From: an uncultured Mediterranea sp.
Lineage (GTDB): Bacteria > Bacteroidota > Bacteroidia > Bacteroidales > Bacteroidaceae
NCBI GenBank assembly: GCA_946007445.1
Contig: CAMGAL010000047.1
Coordinates: 1 to 10,339 of the forward strand
Length of the DNA stretch: 10,339 bases
Reading direction: 5' to 3'
Position numbers and translations under genes: made by a program. The first letter of the stretch is position 1, and each line of letters starts with the position of its first letter. The notes below the pieces were generated by a model. That model saw nothing but the letters and a program-made list of their open reading frames with translations, had not been told where the DNA came from and did not search any database. This document shows, one piece after another, positions 1 to 5,687 of the stretch.

Positions 1-24
1 TCATTCTCTACAGCATATTATGAA

Positions 25-57
25 AAGAGGGCGTACCTAATTTTGATACACCCTCTT
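25..57 (-). terminator. Hairpin terminator downstream of the efflux gene remnant
   Basis: Positions 25-35 and 47-57 form an 11-bp stem with one G-U wobble around an 11-base loop. Read on the minus strand the hairpin ends in a short T run (cttttcat). It lies 22 bases past the stop codon of the TolC-like remnant, where a terminator for that operon would sit. The stem sequence (aagagggtgt...) resembles that of the hairpin at 1899-1924. Confidence 0.6.
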
Positions 58-79
58 ATAGATACTTACTGAGCCCCAT

Positions 80-712
80 CTATTCCCCACCCAGTGCCTG
101 ATAGAGTGCAATCACACCCTGAATACGGGCCGTCTGCGTAGCCACTTGAGAGAGTTGGGCCGAAAGCAAACTCTGCCGGGCCGTCAATACTTCCAGGTAG
201 GTGGTGTTGCCATGTTGCATCAGCCATCGGGTACTCTCGTAAGCACGTTGCAGAGAGGCCACCTGTGCATCGGCATGTTGCAGCTTGTCGGTAGCCGTCT
301 GTACCTGTACCAAAGCTTCGTTGACCTCCGCACCTGCCGTCAACAGGGTCTGGCGGAACGCCAAGGCGCTCTCCTCCTGCTGTGCGCGAGCTATCTTATG
401 GCGCGCCAGCAACGCTCCCCGCTGGAATATCGGTTGCGTCAGCGATGCGACGGCTGTAGCCAGCATCTTGCCCGGATTGACAATCTGACTGCCGGCTGCA
501 TTGGTCCACCCCACACTGCCGCTCAGTGTCACAGCCGGATAAAAGGCTGACCGCGAAGCAGCGGTGGCATAATAGGCAGCAGCCAATGCCTGCTCGGCCA
601 TACGCACATCCGGACGACGGGAGAGCAGCTGCAAAGGTACCCCCACTCCCAACGTGGAAGGATGGTGCCACTCGGAAAGCGTTCCACGAGCCACCTCGTG
701 AGGTGTCATACC
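80..712 (-). pseudogene. 3' half of a TolC/NodT-family efflux outer-membrane protein, 5' end lost
   Basis: The intact protein would be the outer-membrane channel of an RND-type tripartite efflux pump. Visible landmarks of the NodT/CusC family are VPLQLLSRRPDVRMAEQAL, then SAFYPAVTLSGSVGW, IVNPGKMLATAV, SLTQPIFQRG, a helical stretch, the second-repeat motif TTYLEVLTARQSLLSAQLSQ, and the typical end IALYQALGGE followed by TAG. About 210 residues match a family that is usually about 450-480 long, so the N-terminal half, including signal peptide and first repeat, is missing. Homology stops near GMTPHEVARG (about 707-715). Beyond that the minus-strand reading is only the antisense of an AraC coding sequence, so an ATG-initiated ORF starting at 790 is not a real protein. 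No RND or adaptor gene is present in the window. Family assignment is firm; the cause of truncation is inference. Confidence 0.85.
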
Positions 713-829
713 AAAAACAACATCCAGGAGATATCCAACAGCATGAAGTTTGCCGACCAGTCCTTCTTCGGCCGCTACTTCAAGAAACACACCGGCATGT
801 CGCCCTTGCAGTACCGCAACGAAATCTGA
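713..829 (+). pseudogene. C-terminal tail of an AraC-family transcriptional regulator
   Basis: The plus-strand frame from about 713 reads KNNIQEISNSMKFADQSFFG, then RYFKKHTGMSPLQYRNEI and TGA at 827-829. This is the second helix-turn-helix of AraC/XylS DNA-binding domains: the recognition helix FADQSFFGRYFKKHTGMSP is close to invariant in Bacteroidetes members. Only about 39 codons survive; the sensor domain, first helix-turn-helix and any start codon are absent because the sequence changes to the antisense of an efflux gene. AraC regulators are often encoded divergently from RND efflux operons, which fits both remnants coming from one locus. It ends two bases before the stop codon of the convergent asparaginase gene. 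It is too short to be functional. Confidence 0.85.
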
Positions 830-831
830 GC

Positions 832-1848
832 CTACGGGTGGTTGCTCACCGGCACCAGCTTCTGTCCGATGCCCACCTCGCCACAGACGTGGCCAGTAGC
901 GCGCTCTTTGTAGAGATAGCCACGGAACATTCCACCGCTGTTGAAGTCCATGGCGATATTTCCCTCACGGTCCACAGCAATCAGGCCGCCGTTGCCGGCT
1001 TCGGCATTCAGCTCTTCATGCAAGATATGACGGGCGGCATCGGCCACCGGTTCCTTCAGGTACTTGTACCGGGCACAGAGGTTGTAGGCCACGGCATGAC
1101 GGATGAAGTACTCCCCATGCCCCGTGCAGGAGACGGCACAGCTGGCATTGTCGGCATAGGTGCCGGCACCGATGACGGGCGAGTCGCCCACACGTCCCCA
1201 CTTCTTCTTGAACATACCTCCCGTGGTGGTGCCGGCTGTCAGGTTGCCCTGCTTGTCGAGCACCACGCAACCCGTCGTACCGTTCTTCTTGCTCTCCTGC
1301 TTCAGCTGCTCCACCCACTGGAGGGTCTTGGGCGTAGCAAAGTAGAGGTTGTCGTCCACCATCTCCAACGCCTGCTCGCGGGCAAACTGCTCGGCGCCCT
1401 CGCCGGCCATCATGACGTGCGCCGACCGGGTCATGACGCGATAGGCAGCTTCGATGGGATGCTTCACATGCTTCACACCGGCCACGGCTCCTGCCGAGAG
1501 GTCTTCTCCGCGCATGATGGAGGCATCCAGCTCGAAGGTACCGGCGGCCGTGCAAGTGGCTCCTACACCGGCATTGAACAGGGGATTCGACTCAAAGTAG
1601 CGCAGCACGGCGATGACGGCTTCCTCTCCCTTGCTGCCCCGCTCCAGCAGGGCGGCCCCGATGTGCAGAGCCGAATCGAGGGCGGCATAATAGTGGGCTG
1701 CCTGTTCGGGATGCTGCTCCAGGCTACGCATGGCACCGGCTCCACCGTGTACCACAATGACATACTCTCTCTCTGACTGCGCCCACAGCGCAGCGGTGGC
1801 CAGGCAGATGGCAGCCAAGGCCGACCCAATTCGTTTTGCTATTCTCAT
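832..1848 (-). CDS. Isoaspartyl peptidase/L-asparaginase (Ntn-hydrolase), exported
   Basis: Plant-type asparaginase family (EcAIII/IaaA-like): hydrolyses isoaspartyl dipeptides and L-asparagine after autocleavage into two subunits. With ATG at 1848 it has 338 residues. A GTG lies immediately upstream (1851), but the ATG is the better start. A signal peptide runs to about residue 23 (ALWA|QSE), so the enzyme is probably periplasmic. Landmarks are VVHGGAGA near residue 33, the linker ending KKNGTTGCVVLD where the first Thr after NG (about residue 191) is the expected nucleophile exposed by autocleavage, GNLTAGTTTGG, GRVGDSPVIGAGTYAD with the substrate-binding Arg and Asp, and TGHGE. Length and motifs are complete. 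I see no clear TAnnTTTG box just upstream. It is convergent with the AraC remnant and has no space for its own terminator. Confidence 0.93.
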   Translation of the reverse strand: MRIAKRIGSALAAICLATAALWAQSEREYVIVVHGGAGAMRSLEQHPEQAAHYYAALDSALHIGAALLERGSKGEEAVIAVLRYFESNPLFNAGVGATCTAAGTFELDASIMRGEDLSAGAVAGVKHVKHPIEAAYRVMTRSAHVMMAGEGAEQFAREQALEMVDDNLYFATPKTLQWVEQLKQESKKNGTTGCVVLDKQGNLTAGTTTGGMFKKKWGRVGDSPVIGAGTYADNASCAVSCTGHGEYFIRHAVAYNLCARYKYLKEPVADAARHILHEELNAEAGNGGLIAVDREGNIAMDFNSGGMFRGYLYKERATGHVCGEVGIGQKLVPVSNHP

Positions 1849-1898
1849 CACTAATTCTTTTTGAATTCCTTATGTATGACCATACAGCCTATAGCAAC

Positions 1899-1924
1899 AG
1901 AGGGTGTGCCCTTGCACACCCTCT
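1899..1924 (-). terminator. Perfect 11-bp hairpin downstream of the small winged-helix gene
   Basis: Arms 1899-1909 (agagggtgtgc) and 1914-1924 (gcacaccctct) pair perfectly around a 4-base loop. It lies 33 bases past the stop codon of the 1958-2152 gene on the minus strand. No good T run follows on either strand, so it may work as a processing or Rho-assisted end rather than a classic intrinsic terminator. Its stem shares agagggtgt/acaccctct with the hairpin at 25-57. Confidence 0.55.
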
Positions 1925-1957
1925 ATCCTATGAAAATCCACTTTGTGGCTTCCTCTA

Positions 1958-2152
1958 TTATTCAGCGGGAGCCCAGTAGCAGCGTTTCGGCGAGACGATG
2001 CGGCCTTGCTCTTTCAGCGCTTTCATGGCCTTGTCCACCTCTTTCTTGTCGAGTCCGGTCTCGGTAGCCAGCAGGGTAGCGTTGACGGGCTTGCCCAGCT
2101 CTTTCATCTTGGCCAATACGGTTTCTACAGCATCCATATTCGTCGTATTCAT
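1958..2152 (-). CDS. Small winged-helix/MarR-like DNA-binding protein (64 aa)
   Basis: The 64-residue product begins MNTTNMDAVETVLAKMKELG and continues with a helix-turn-helix-like pattern: KPVNATLLATETGLDKKEVDK (about 21-41, first helix, turn, recognition helix), then a third helix AMKALKEQGRI and a short wing ending VSPKRCYWAPAE. This is the shape of small MarR/winged-helix proteins, in which 'TGLDKKEVDKAMKALKEQG' plays the recognition-helix role. The start is ATG at 2150-2152; an in-frame ATG at residue 6 is possible. The upstream SDR gene ends 19 bases away with no terminator between them, so co-transcription is likely. A DNA-binding role is inferred from the fold pattern; the target and any ligand cannot be read from the sequence. 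Confidence 0.75.
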   Translation of the reverse strand: MNTTNMDAVETVLAKMKELGKPVNATLLATETGLDKKEVDKAMKALKEQGRIVSPKRCYWAPAE

Positions 2153-2171
2153 TTAGGGTCAAACGTCCGTG

Positions 2172-2975
2172 TTATTTAGGCTGCTTGCCGATGTATGCCA
2201 GGATACCGCCATCTACATAGAGGATGTGACCGTTGACGGCGTTGGAAGCCTCCGATGCCAGGAACACGGCGGGGCCGGTGAGTTCCTGCGGGTCGAGCCA
2301 GCGGCCGGCGGGAGTCTTGGCGCAGATGAAGCTGTCGAAGGGGTGACGGCTGCCATCCGGCTGGCGTTCGCGCAGCGGAGCGGTCTGCGGCGTAGCGATG
2401 TAGCCCGGGCCGATGCCGTTACACTGGATGTTGTATTCACCATATTCGGAGCAGATGTTGCGGGTCAGCATCTTCAAGCCACCCTTGGCAGCTGCGTAAG
2501 CCGATACCGTCTCACGACCCAGCTCAGACATCATGGAGCAGATGTTGATGATCTTACCATGGCCCTTCTTCATCATGGCAGGCAATACAGCCTTGGAAAC
2601 GATGAACGGAGCGTTGAGGTCGATGTCGATAACGCGACGGAAGTCGGCAGCCTCCATTTCGTGCATCGGGATGCGGCGGATGATACCGGCGTTGTTCACC
2701 AGGATATCGATGGTGCCCACTTCCTTCTCAATCGTGGCAACCATGGCCTGTACGGCGGGTTCGTTGGTCACATCGCATACATAGCCGTGAGCCTCAATGC
2801 CCTTTTCCTTATAAGCAGCCAAACCTTTGTCTACCAGTTCCTGATTGATGTCGTTGAAGCAAATTTTGGCACCCTGCTCGGCAAAAGCCGATGCAATGGC
2901 GAAACCGATACCATAAGAAGCACCTGTAACGAGAGCTACCTTACCTTCCAGAGAGAAATTCAAATACTGATTCAT
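2172..2975 (-). CDS. SDR-family oxidoreductase, gluconate 5-dehydrogenase/KduD type
   Basis: A classical short-chain dehydrogenase of 267 residues, cytosolic, NAD(P)-dependent. Visible are the cofactor motif TGASYGIG (17-24), the acidic D42 after the second strand, CDVT (67-70), NNAG (94-97) and the catalytic tetrad N121, S147, Y160, K164 in the YxxxK spacing, ending with VNGHILYVDGG. The sequence most resembles sugar-acid SDRs annotated as gluconate 5-dehydrogenase or 2-deoxy-D-gluconate 3-dehydrogenase (KduD), which interconvert keto- and hydroxy-gluconates. The exact substrate is uncertain, and no KduI or uronate gene is nearby. The ATG at 2973-2975 was chosen because it gives the normal N-terminus MNQYLNFSLEGK; the frame stays open to 3116, but that extension crosses the promoter at 3004 and the tRNA terminator. 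It is first in a probable two-gene operon with the small winged-helix gene. Confidence 0.92.
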   Translation of the reverse strand: MNQYLNFSLEGKVALVTGASYGIGFAIASAFAEQGAKICFNDINQELVDKGLAAYKEKGIEAHGYVCDVTNEPAVQAMVATIEKEVGTIDILVNNAGIIRRIPMHEMEAADFRRVIDIDLNAPFIVSKAVLPAMMKKGHGKIINICSMMSELGRETVSAYAAAKGGLKMLTRNICSEYGEYNIQCNGIGPGYIATPQTAPLRERQPDGSRHPFDSFICAKTPAGRWLDPQELTGPAVFLASEASNAVNGHILYVDGGILAYIGKQPK

Positions 2976-3003
2976 ATTCACGTGTTTTTGTAGGTTTATG
3001 ATG

Positions 3004-3011
3004 CAAAAGTA
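3004..3011 (-). promoter_or_regulatory. Bacteroides-type promoter for the SDR operon
   Basis: On the minus strand this reads TACTTTTG, an exact match to the Bacteroides -7 consensus TAnnTTTG, 28 bases upstream of the SDR ATG. I see no convincing TTTG -33 element at the usual distance. The implied leader is short, about 20-25 bases, and the box lies beyond the tRNA terminator, so the operon probably starts here. Confidence 0.6.
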
Positions 3012-3077
3012 AGAAAAGAAAATGAAGTTGGCACATAAAAATCGTGCAATATTCCAGTGTTTTTGTGCAAAAAGCAT

Positions 3078-3118
3078 AAAAAAACCTTGATTCGCCCCGG
3101 AAAGGGAAAGAATCAAGG
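3078..3118 (-). terminator. Intrinsic terminator of the tRNA-Gln gene
   Basis: Arms 3085-3093 (ccttgattc) and 3110-3118 (gaatcaagg) form a perfect 9-bp stem, with a possible inner CCC/GGG pairing. On the minus strand it is followed by seven T (3078-3084). It starts 27 bases past the tRNA 3' end. This is the strongest terminator signal on the minus strand in the window and isolates the tRNA from the SDR operon. Confidence 0.85.
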
Positions 3119-3144
3119 CTCAAAAAGCGGAAGGGGATGGAAAG

Positions 3145-3215
3145 TTGGACTACCAGGATTCGAACCTGGACAAACAGAACCAAAACCTGTTGTGCTACCA
3201 TTACACCATAGTCCA
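3145..3215 (-). tRNA. tRNA-Gln (anticodon UUG)
   Basis: The 71-base minus-strand sequence folds into a full cloverleaf: acceptor stem TGGACTA/TAGTCCA with discriminator A; a D arm GTGTAATGGTAGCAC with a 3-bp stem; an anticodon arm ACAGG/TCTGT (one G-U pair) holding the loop TTTTGGT; and a T arm CCAGG-TTCGAAT-CCTGG. The anticodon at loop positions 34-36 is TTG, reading CAA/CAG glutamine codons. A leading U1-A72 pair is typical of bacterial tRNA-Gln. CCA is not encoded. It has its own promoter (3246-3253) and terminator (3078-3118), so it is a single-gene unit. Confidence 0.96.
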
Positions 3216-3245
3216 AACTTCGGTGCTTTCTTTCGAAAAGCGGTG

Positions 3246-3276
3246 CAAAGATAGATGCTTGCAGGGAAATATGCAA
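3246..3276 (-). promoter_or_regulatory. Promoter of tRNA-Gln
   Basis: On the minus strand TATCTTTG (3246-3253) matches TAnnTTTG exactly, and a TTG (3274-3276) lies 20 bases upstream, the spacing expected for the Bacteroides -33 element. Transcription would begin near 3240, about 25 bases before the mature tRNA 5' end. The TTG falls inside the hairpin that follows tyrS. Confidence 0.65.
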
Positions 3277-3280
3277 GCAT
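3255..3280 (-). terminator. Hairpin downstream of tyrS
   Basis: Arms 3255-3263 (atgcttgca) and 3272-3280 (tgcaagcat) pair perfectly over 9 bp with an 8-base loop, 25 bases past the tyrS stop. No T run follows on the minus strand, so intrinsic termination would be weak. It overlaps the upstream part of the tRNA-Gln promoter. Confidence 0.5.
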
Positions 3281-3305
3281 TTACCTCTTTTTTGCTAAAA
3301 ATTTC

Positions 3306-4598
3306 TCACTTGGCAATCACCAGGTAGTAGTTCTTCTTGCCACGCTGCACGAGCAGATACTTGTCGTCCAGCAGGTCGGCAGCCGTGATGAGCTGATCGA
3401 AAGCAGCAAGTTTCTCCTTGTTGAGCGACACGCCGCCACCCTGGGTCAGCTTGCGCATCTCGCCCTTGGAGGGGAAGATGGCGGCCTGCTCCACAAAGAG
3501 ATCTACGGCCTTGACACCCTCGGTCAGTGCCTCGCGGCTGATTTCGAACTGCGGCACACCCTCGAAGACAGCCAGCAGCGTCTGCTCGTCCAGCTTGCGC
3601 AGAGCCTCGCCGGTGGCATTGCCGAAGAGGATGCCGGAGGCCGCGCCGGCAGCGTGGTCGTCGGCCTCGCTGTGCACCATGATGGTCACCTCCTTGGCCA
3701 GGCGCTTCTGCAGCACTCGCAGATGGGGAGCCTGTTCGTGCTCGGCAATGAGGGCGTTGACCTCCTCTTGAGGCAGGGCGGTGAATATCTTGATGTAGCG
3801 GGCTGCATCGGCGTCGCTGACGTTGAGCCAGAACTGGTAGAACTTGTAGGGCGACGTGTAGCGGGGGTCGAGCCATACGTTGCCGCTCTCGGTCTTGCCG
3901 AACTTGCCTCCGTCAGCCTTCGTGATGAGGGGGCAGGTCAAGGCATACACCTCGCCACCGTTGGTACGGCGTATCAGCTCGGCACCGGTGGTGATGTTGC
4001 CCCACTGGTCGCTACCACCCACCTGCAGTTTGCAGTTCTTCGTCTCGTAGAGGTGGAGGAAGTCATAGCCCTGCAGCAGCTGGTAGGTGAACTCGGTGAA
4101 CGACAGACCGTCGCGGGCCTCGCCGTTGAGCCGCTTCTGCACGGAGTCTTTGGCCATCATGTAGTTCACGGTGATGTGCTTGCCCACGGTGCGGGCGAAG
4201 TCGAGGAAGGTGAAGTCCTTCATCCAGTCGTAGTTGTTCACCAGCTCGGCCTTGTTGGGTGCGTCGCTCTCGAAGTCCAGGAACTTGGAGAGTTGCTTCT
4301 GGATGCACTGCACGTTGTGGCGCAGGGTCTCCTCGTCCAGCAAGTTGCGCTCCTGCGACTTGCCCGAGGGGTCGCCAATCATGCCTGTGGCACCGCCCAC
4401 GAGGGCCAGGGGTTTGTGTCCGCAGCGTTGCAGGTGACGGAGTATCATCACGCCACAGAGGTGGCCTATGTGCAGAGAGTCGGCTGTAGGGTCAATGCCT
4501 AAGTAGGCTGTAACCATTTCTTTGGTGAGCAGTTCTTCGGTGCCCGGCATCATGTCGTGCAGCATACCGCGCCATCTGAGTTCTTCTACAAAATTCAT
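3306..4598 (-). CDS. tyrS: Tyrosyl-tRNA synthetase (TyrRS)
   Basis: Charges tRNA-Tyr with tyrosine in the cytosol; essential for translation. The 430-residue product has the normal length for bacterial TyrRS and all class I landmarks: [16 protein letters not shown] with the HIGH signature at 43-46, [14 protein letters not shown] (68-81), the tyrosine-pocket helix [11 protein letters not shown] (170-180), [12 protein letters not shown] (191-202), and KFGKT (232-236) as the KMSKS equivalent, in the KFGK(S/T) form usual for TyrRS. The C-terminal ~65 residues (from about 365, VDLFVEQ... to the end) are an S4-like RNA-binding domain. The start ATG at 4596-4598 gives the standard [13 protein letters not shown] leader of about 50 bases separates it from the TACTTTTG box at 4651-4658. 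No T-box-like structure was recognised there. Confidence 0.97.
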   Translation of the reverse strand: MNFVEELRWRGMLHDMMPGTEELLTKEMVTAYLGIDPTADSLHIGHLCGVMILRHLQRCGHKPLALVGGATGMIGDPSGKSQERNLLDEETLRHNVQCIQKQLSKFLDFESDAPNKAELVNNYDWMKDFTFLDFARTVGKHITVNYMMAKDSVQKRLNGEARDGLSFTEFTYQLLQGYDFLHLYETKNCKLQVGGSDQWGNITTGAELIRRTNGGEVYALTCPLITKADGGKFGKTESGNVWLDPRYTSPYKFYQFWLNVSDADAARYIKIFTALPQEEVNALIAEHEQAPHLRVLQKRLAKEVTIMVHSEADDHAAGAASGILFGNATGEALRKLDEQTLLAVFEGVPQFEISREALTEGVKAVDLFVEQAAIFPSKGEMRKLTQGGGVSLNKEKLAAFDQLITAADLLDDKYLLVQRGKKNYYLVIAK

Positions 4599-4650
4599 CG
4601 AATGAGTCTTTTTATTTGATGTTTTGATGAGTGATTGTTCATATCTGCTG

Positions 4651-4658
4651 CAAAAGTA
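4651..4658 (-). promoter_or_regulatory. tyrS promoter -7 box
   Basis: On the minus strand TACTTTTG exactly matches TAnnTTTG, 52 bases upstream of the tyrS ATG. It is the outer end of the left arm of the 23-bp inverted repeat 4651-4732. No clear -33 TTTG is present at 19-21 bases. Confidence 0.65.
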
Positions 4659-4724
4659 CGACCTTTTTCTGAAGTTGACACCACTTTTTTAGGGATTTCT
4701 CGCTTTTGTTTCAGAAAAAGGTCG

Positions 4725-4732
4725 TACTTTTG
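4725..4732 (+). promoter_or_regulatory. Plus-strand promoter box of the mirror pair
   Basis: TACTTTTG on the plus strand, identical over 23 bp of context to the tyrS promoter box. The nearest TTTG upstream (4705-4708) is 16 bases away, shorter than the usual 19-21. The only thing it could transcribe before a strong terminator is the roughly 80-base segment ending at 4816. Confidence 0.45.
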
Positions 4733-4737
4733 TGCTG

Positions 4738-4816
4738 TCTCTTGCAATCAGCACCGTAGCTTTACGGTTTATTTATACCTTGCCGCCTCTCCCCGCACCG
4801 GGTGGAGGCGGTTTTT
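4738..4816 (+). ncRNA. Candidate small RNA of about 80 nt
   Basis: Downstream of the TACTTTTG box at 4725-4732 the plus strand shows a 6-bp hairpin accgta-gctt-tacggt (4753-4768) followed by a U-rich stretch, then a GC-rich terminator hairpin ending in five T (4783-4816). A further possible pairing, gtgctg/cagcac (4732-4737 with 4749-4754), begins at or before the predicted start point. There is no ORF of useful length. A promoter, folded body and intrinsic terminator in tight succession suggest a short transcript. The start is approximate, and the alternative is that the hairpin only ends the facing DUF3108 gene. Confidence 0.35.
4783..4816 (+). terminator. Strong intrinsic terminator, plus-strand orientation
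   Basis: Arms ccgcctc (4783-4789) and gaggcgg (4805-4811) with inner CCC/GGG pairing are followed by TTTTT (4812-4816) on the plus strand. No T run follows on the minus strand, yet the hairpin starts only 7 bases past the stop of the minus-strand DUF3108 gene, so it might serve both directions. Confidence 0.7.
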
Positions 4817-4823
4817 GCTTCCC

Positions 4824-5687
4824 TCACTTGGTCACCACCGACGTCAGCGGATAGCGGTTGCCCCGCACGCTCTTGAGGAATGCCTTGGCCGAGCCGAAGT
4901 GCAGGAACATGTCGAGGCGGATGGGGAGGTGGTTGCGGTCGTCGGACACGTAGAAGGTGATGACCTCTTGCTCCTTGCCCTTCTTGTCGTACTCCACAAA
5001 GGAGAAGATGAGGCAGCGGTAGATGGTGTCGTTGCTGGCCTCAATCTCCTTCTTGCCGCGGTAGATGAGGGTCTGTTCCTCCACCTTGCGGCCGGTGGCC
5101 ATGGGGAAATTGATGCGGTGTCCCACCTTGTAGTCGCGGGGGTCGTACGAGCGGGCCTGCGCCAGGATGCTCAGCATGTCGAAGATGCAGCGGCTGTCCT
5201 CATACTCCATCTCTTGCACGGGGCGGTCGCTGCTACGCCAGGTGCGGCGCTGTTTCACGTGTGACACTCCGTCGCGGTAGCTGAACCAGGCTTCGTCCAC
5301 CGTATGCCGGCTGCCCTCTTCGGCAGCCTTCTTGAAGTAGAGCGGCTCCAGGCGCTCGCTGACGTAGCAGGTCAGCGTGTCGCGCATCTTGAAGAAGAAG
5401 TCGGTCTTCTTGCTGCCCACCGAGAGCAGGTTGAAGCGATAGGCCGGCTGCTGGTCGTAGGTGGTGCGGAAGGTGGTGAGGCTGGCCAAGCCCACGCGCT
5501 TCCAGATGAACTTCCAGTTGAAATAGAGGTCGTACATCACCTGTTCGCCCGACTGGAAGGCATCGTTGCGGGCGGTGCATTGTCCCTGCACCTGGCCCAC
5601 AGCCAGAAACAGTGCCATCAGTGCGCCGCACACGCCCTTAACGGCGACGGCCGGCAGACGACTGATTGTTCTTCTTTTTATCTTCAT
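4824..5687 (-). CDS. DUF3108-domain periplasmic protein
   Basis: The 287-residue product has a basic N-terminus (MKIKRRTISR) and a hydrophobic stretch around 17-35 ending GQVQGQC, read as a signal peptide; the Cys is not in a good lipobox. The body matches the DUF3108 pattern seen in Bacteroidetes: FQSGEQVMYDLYFNWKFIWK near 44, then LASLTTFRTTYDQQPAYRFN, MRDTLTCYVSERLEPLYFKK, the FDMLSILAQARSYDP segment, GHRINFPMATGRKVEEQ, and HLPIRLDMFLHFGSAKAFL near the end. DUF3108 proteins are beta-rich and cell-envelope located; their biochemical role is not known to me. The ATG at 5685-5687 overlaps the end of the upstream Ig-like lipoprotein gene by 50 bases in another frame, implying translational coupling and a shared transcript. 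Confidence 0.88.
   Translation of the reverse strand: MKIKRRTISRLPAVAVKGVCGALMALFLAVGQVQGQCTARNDAFQSGEQVMYDLYFNWKFIWKRVGLASLTTFRTTYDQQPAYRFNLLSVGSKKTDFFFKMRDTLTCYVSERLEPLYFKKAAEEGSRHTVDEAWFSYRDGVSHVKQRRTWRSSDRPVQEMEYEDSRCIFDMLSILAQARSYDPRDYKVGHRINFPMATGRKVEEQTLIYRGKKEIEASNDTIYRCLIFSFVEYDKKGKEQEVITFYVSDDRNHLPIRLDMFLHFGSAKAFLKSVRGNRYPLTSVVTK

Larger units (their letters stand above)
4651..4732. repeat. Perfect 23-bp inverted repeat carrying outward-facing promoter boxes
   Basis: Arm 4651-4673 (caaaagtacgacctttttct plus gaa) is the exact reverse complement of arm 4710-4732, separated by 36 bases. Each arm ends with the promoter box TACTTTTG facing outward, so the structure is a mirror-image divergent promoter: left into tyrS, right into the short segment ending at the 4783-4816 terminator. 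The perfect length is more than a terminator would need, and no T run follows either arm. It could be a duplicated promoter or operator, or could form a cruciform. Confidence 0.85.

Noticed and set aside
526..1776. A 416-codon open frame on the plus strand across the efflux remnant and the asparaginase gene
   Set aside because: It is antisense to the asparaginase motifs and to the NodT sequence, and its translation shows no recognisable family pattern. It arises from GC-rich codon use on the other strand.
2976..3116. An N-terminal extension of the SDR protein to 3116
   Set aside because: It would overlap a perfect promoter box and the tRNA-Gln terminator, and the normal SDR N-terminus is reached from the ATG at 2975.
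4651..4732. A phase-variable invertible promoter
   Set aside because: The promoter boxes are inside the repeat arms and point outward, so inverting the 36-base spacer would not change any promoter. No recombinase gene is nearby.
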